Part shown: piece after piece, positions 17,092-18,749 of the stretch | Position numbering within the stretch: position 1 is the stretch's first letter | How the letters are laid out: every line of letters begins with the position of its first letter | Assembly (NCBI GenBank): GCA_046297495.1 | Contig: JBKBIP010000056.1 | Location: 1 to 18,749 of the forward strand | Length of the DNA stretch: 18,749 nucleotides | Direction of reading: 5' to 3' | DNA from: JBKBIP01 sp046297495 | GTDB lineage: Bacteria > Planctomycetota > Planctomycetia > Gemmatales > Gemmataceae | Notes under the pieces: model-generated | Seen by the model: the letters and a program-made list of their open reading frames with translations, nothing else | Databases searched by the model: none | Told to the model about the DNA's origin: nothing | Program-made: the position numbers and the translations under genes

Positions 17092-18330
17092 TCAGCGCCC
17101 ATAATACCCCACCAAGCGCGTCAGCTCGTCGCGGTAGCGCAGGATCGCCAGGCTCAGGCGTTGGCGGCGGCCGCCGAGCAGGGGGTTGAAGCCGAAGTTG
17201 TTATCGACGATGCGTAGGGCGCGAGTGACGGCCTCTCGACGCGGCACCTTCGGCCAGGCGCGGCTCAACCAGCCGATGGCCGGCAGCGTCAGGGCCAGCG
17301 CTTCCAGGCCGTCCCAGAAGGACCAACCATAATGAATCGGACCGCAGAATTGCAGGGATTGGACTTTGACACGATAGTATCGTTCCAGCCGTTGCTCGAC
17401 CTCGACGGGCCAAGGCTCGACGGGCTGTTCCATGTGCTCGAAGGTGATGTCCGGCAGCTGGGCGTGTAGGCGCGGTACCGGCCCCCGGCCGCGCGCGAAG
17501 CGGAGAGCGGCGTGAAACAGGGCTAGGCGTCCGCGCGCGGCCAAGCCTTGGTCGGGGCCGTGATCCTGACGCGAGTAAATGGCCAGTAATTGCCGGAACA
17601 GCAACCGGCCCAACGGCGTGGGAGTGGAAACCGTCAGCGACCAAGGGGGGACCTCAGCCGGCACGGCGGCGGTCAGTAATTCGAGGAAGTCGCGCAAACG
17701 CGGTCCGCTGATCTTCTCGAACCGCGCGCGCCGGCATTGGCTCGCCAGGGCCAGAATGAGCCGCCAGCGCCGTTCCAATGGCAGACGCGATTGACGCAAC
17801 AGCCCGTCGATGGCCGCCACGAATAACAGCAAGTCGGCCCAAGCGACGCGCTGGCGGCCTTGCAGCGGCGGCGCGTCGATGTCGGGATTTTGCTCCTGTA
17901 ATTGATGGGCGTAATGCGTCAATTCGTCGGCGTGAACGGACAACGGCCGGCCCTGTTCGTCGGCCGCCGATGGACAAGAATAGCGCAAGCCCACCCGCCA
18001 TTGACTACCGGTAGGCACCAGCACGAAGGGATACACGCGACACGCCAGCGGCTTGACGGCGGGACCATGCCGCTCATGGATGCGGCAACGTCCTTCCGGG
18101 CTGAGGAAGACGCAGCTGCCATCCGCTTGCTGATTCAACCGATAGCGGCGCGACCACCACGGACCGTCGCGGACGAACAGCGGCTGAGAGGGTAAATCCG
18201 ACCAGTCCAAGGCGTCAATGCGTTGACGCTCCTCAGCGCTGACATGGACTCGATATTCCCGGCAACAGAAACCGCAGCCGTGACAATCCCATTGGGGAAG
18301 CACAGGCAACGCAAGGATCGATTCGCTCAC
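17092..18330 (-). CDS. YkgJ-type cysteine-cluster protein
   Basis: The product has 412 residues from GTG 18328-18330, chosen because AGAGG lies 7 bases upstream; a further GTG at 18360 is in frame but has no ribosome site. The N-terminal 100 residues have the YkgJ/CxxCxxCC pattern: CHGCGFCC with Cys16, 19, 22 and 23, then Cys73, Cys82 (RCRIHERHGP) and Cys97 (KPLACRVYPF). The family is thought to bind a metal or iron-sulfur cluster. A further Cys is in RYSCPSA. The remaining 300 residues are helical, Arg- and Leu-rich, and I do not recognise them; plain YkgJ proteins are much shorter. Function unknown. The gene upstream is in the same direction with a 59-base gap. Confidence 0.82.
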   Translation of the reverse strand: MSESILALPVLPQWDCHGCGFCCREYRVHVSAEERQRIDALDWSDLPSQPLFVRDGPWWSRRYRLNQQADGSCVFLSPEGRCRIHERHGPAVKPLACRVYPFVLVPTGSQWRVGLRYSCPSAADEQGRPLSVHADELTHYAHQLQEQNPDIDAPPLQGRQRVAWADLLLFVAAIDGLLRQSRLPLERRWRLILALASQCRRARFEKISGPRLRDFLELLTAAVPAEVPPWSLTVSTPTPLGRLLFRQLLAIYSRQDHGPDQGLAARGRLALFHAALRFARGRGPVPRLHAQLPDITFEHMEQPVEPWPVEVEQRLERYYRVKVQSLQFCGPIHYGWSFWDGLEALALTLPAIGWLSRAWPKVPRREAVTRALRIVDNNFGFNPLLGGRRQRLSLAILRYRDELTRLVGYYGR

Positions 18331-18389
18331 GGAAACGCCTCTGGTGCTCGCCGACGGCACGCACGTTCAAGGTGGGCCGCCAGGGTGGC

Positions 18390-18749
18390 TCAAGGAATGT
18401 CCAGATATTTTTCACGACGGGGATACGGGACCACTGGCGGCAGCAGCGAACCACCGAACGATCCCCCCATGAGTCCCAGCCCCACGCAACAGAGAACGGT
18501 CTGCGAAAAATAGAGCAACGCAGGGTGCATTCCCGGAACCTGAAAGCGCATGAGGTCGAAAAAGAGCGTGATCGTCGGCGGAATGCCGTTATACAGATAG
18601 AGCCCCACCAAGATGGCGGCGGAGATGATGCCGACGATGCCGCCCTGTTTGATGCCATTGGGAGTGTTAGCGCCAGCAAAGGCGGCGCCGCCGAAGATGG
18701 CCACCACGGCGATTTCCCAGGTGAAAAACTCAATTTGGTTCCGTGTCTG
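18390..18749 (-). CDS. Membrane protein, C-terminal part (runs off the window)
   Basis: The frame is open from the right window edge to the stop at 18390-18392, giving 119 visible residues. Its start is outside the window; the internal GTG at 18707 is not a likely start because the sequence before it (QIEFFTWEIAV) is coherent. Three hydrophobic segments are seen: WEIAVVAIFGGAAFAGA, GIVGIISAAILVGLYLYNG and ALLYFSQTVLCCVGLGLMGG. A short cytoplasm-like tail ends PYPRREKYLDIP. I do not recognise the family. It is probably cotranscribed with the YkgJ-type gene downstream. Confidence 0.75.
   Translation of the reverse strand, partial: QTRNQIEFFTWEIAVVAIFGGAAFAGANTPNGIKQGGIVGIISAAILVGLYLYNGIPPTITLFFDLMRFQVPGMHPALLYFSQTVLCCVGLGLMGGSFGGSLLPPVVPYPRREKYLDIP

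Overview
The window is GC-rich (roughly 58-60 % by eye) bacterial chromosome with loosely packed genes, long-ish intergenic spaces and dispersed palindromic repeats. The gene repertoire (PrkA-YeaH-SpoVR stress cluster, Tm-1-like UPF0261 protein, DevCAB-type exporter, small planctomycete-looking membrane proteins) suggests a member of the Planctomycetota, perhaps Gemmatales. That placement is inference from protein style, because no rRNA or marker gene is present.

Region 1 (159-7673, all on the minus strand) is a stress-kinase cluster. Read in transcription order it holds prkA (AAA+/serine kinase), a PD-(D/E)XK nuclease-like gene broken by an in-frame TGA, a yeaH/yhbH-type DUF444 protein with a VWA-like metal site, a DUF29 protein, spoVR, and an unrecognised 159-residue protein whose start lies inside the spoVR 3' end. 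The prkA-yeaH-spoVR trio is a widely conserved association. The outstanding feature is that spoVR carries a 401-residue intein with a LAGLIDADG endonuclease, inserted in the conserved motif INEGWA/SYWHS. The intein itself has been invaded by a REP-like palindrome and an adjoining perfect 27-bp tandem duplication, and stays in frame.

Region 2 (7674-9502) is a 761-bp non-coding space, then two small plus-strand genes for membrane-associated proteins of unknown function.

Region 3 (9572-13751, minus strand) holds glycerol kinase (glpK), a fluoride channel (fluC/crcB), a double-domain DUF190 protein, and a Tm-1-like UPF0261 protein. fluC and the DUF190 gene are 10 bp apart and are probably a fluoride-resistance unit.

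Region 4 (13950-16991, plus strand) is a compact three-gene exporter: DevC/FtsX-like permease, MacB/DevA-like ATPase and an HlyD/DevB-like periplasmic adaptor made as a lipoprotein. It converges on a minus-strand YkgJ-type cysteine-cluster gene across a near-perfect 28-bp inverted repeat that looks like a bidirectional terminator and perhaps a REP/RAYT-type element. A membrane protein gene runs off the right edge.

A 16-bp motif (GTTTAGCGAGCGAGCC, one mismatch allowed) occurs four times between 5612 and 10896: three copies at gene ends or in spacers, one inside the UPF0261 coding sequence. One copy continues into sequence resembling the palindrome in the intein, so a single REP-like family may be spreading through this locus.
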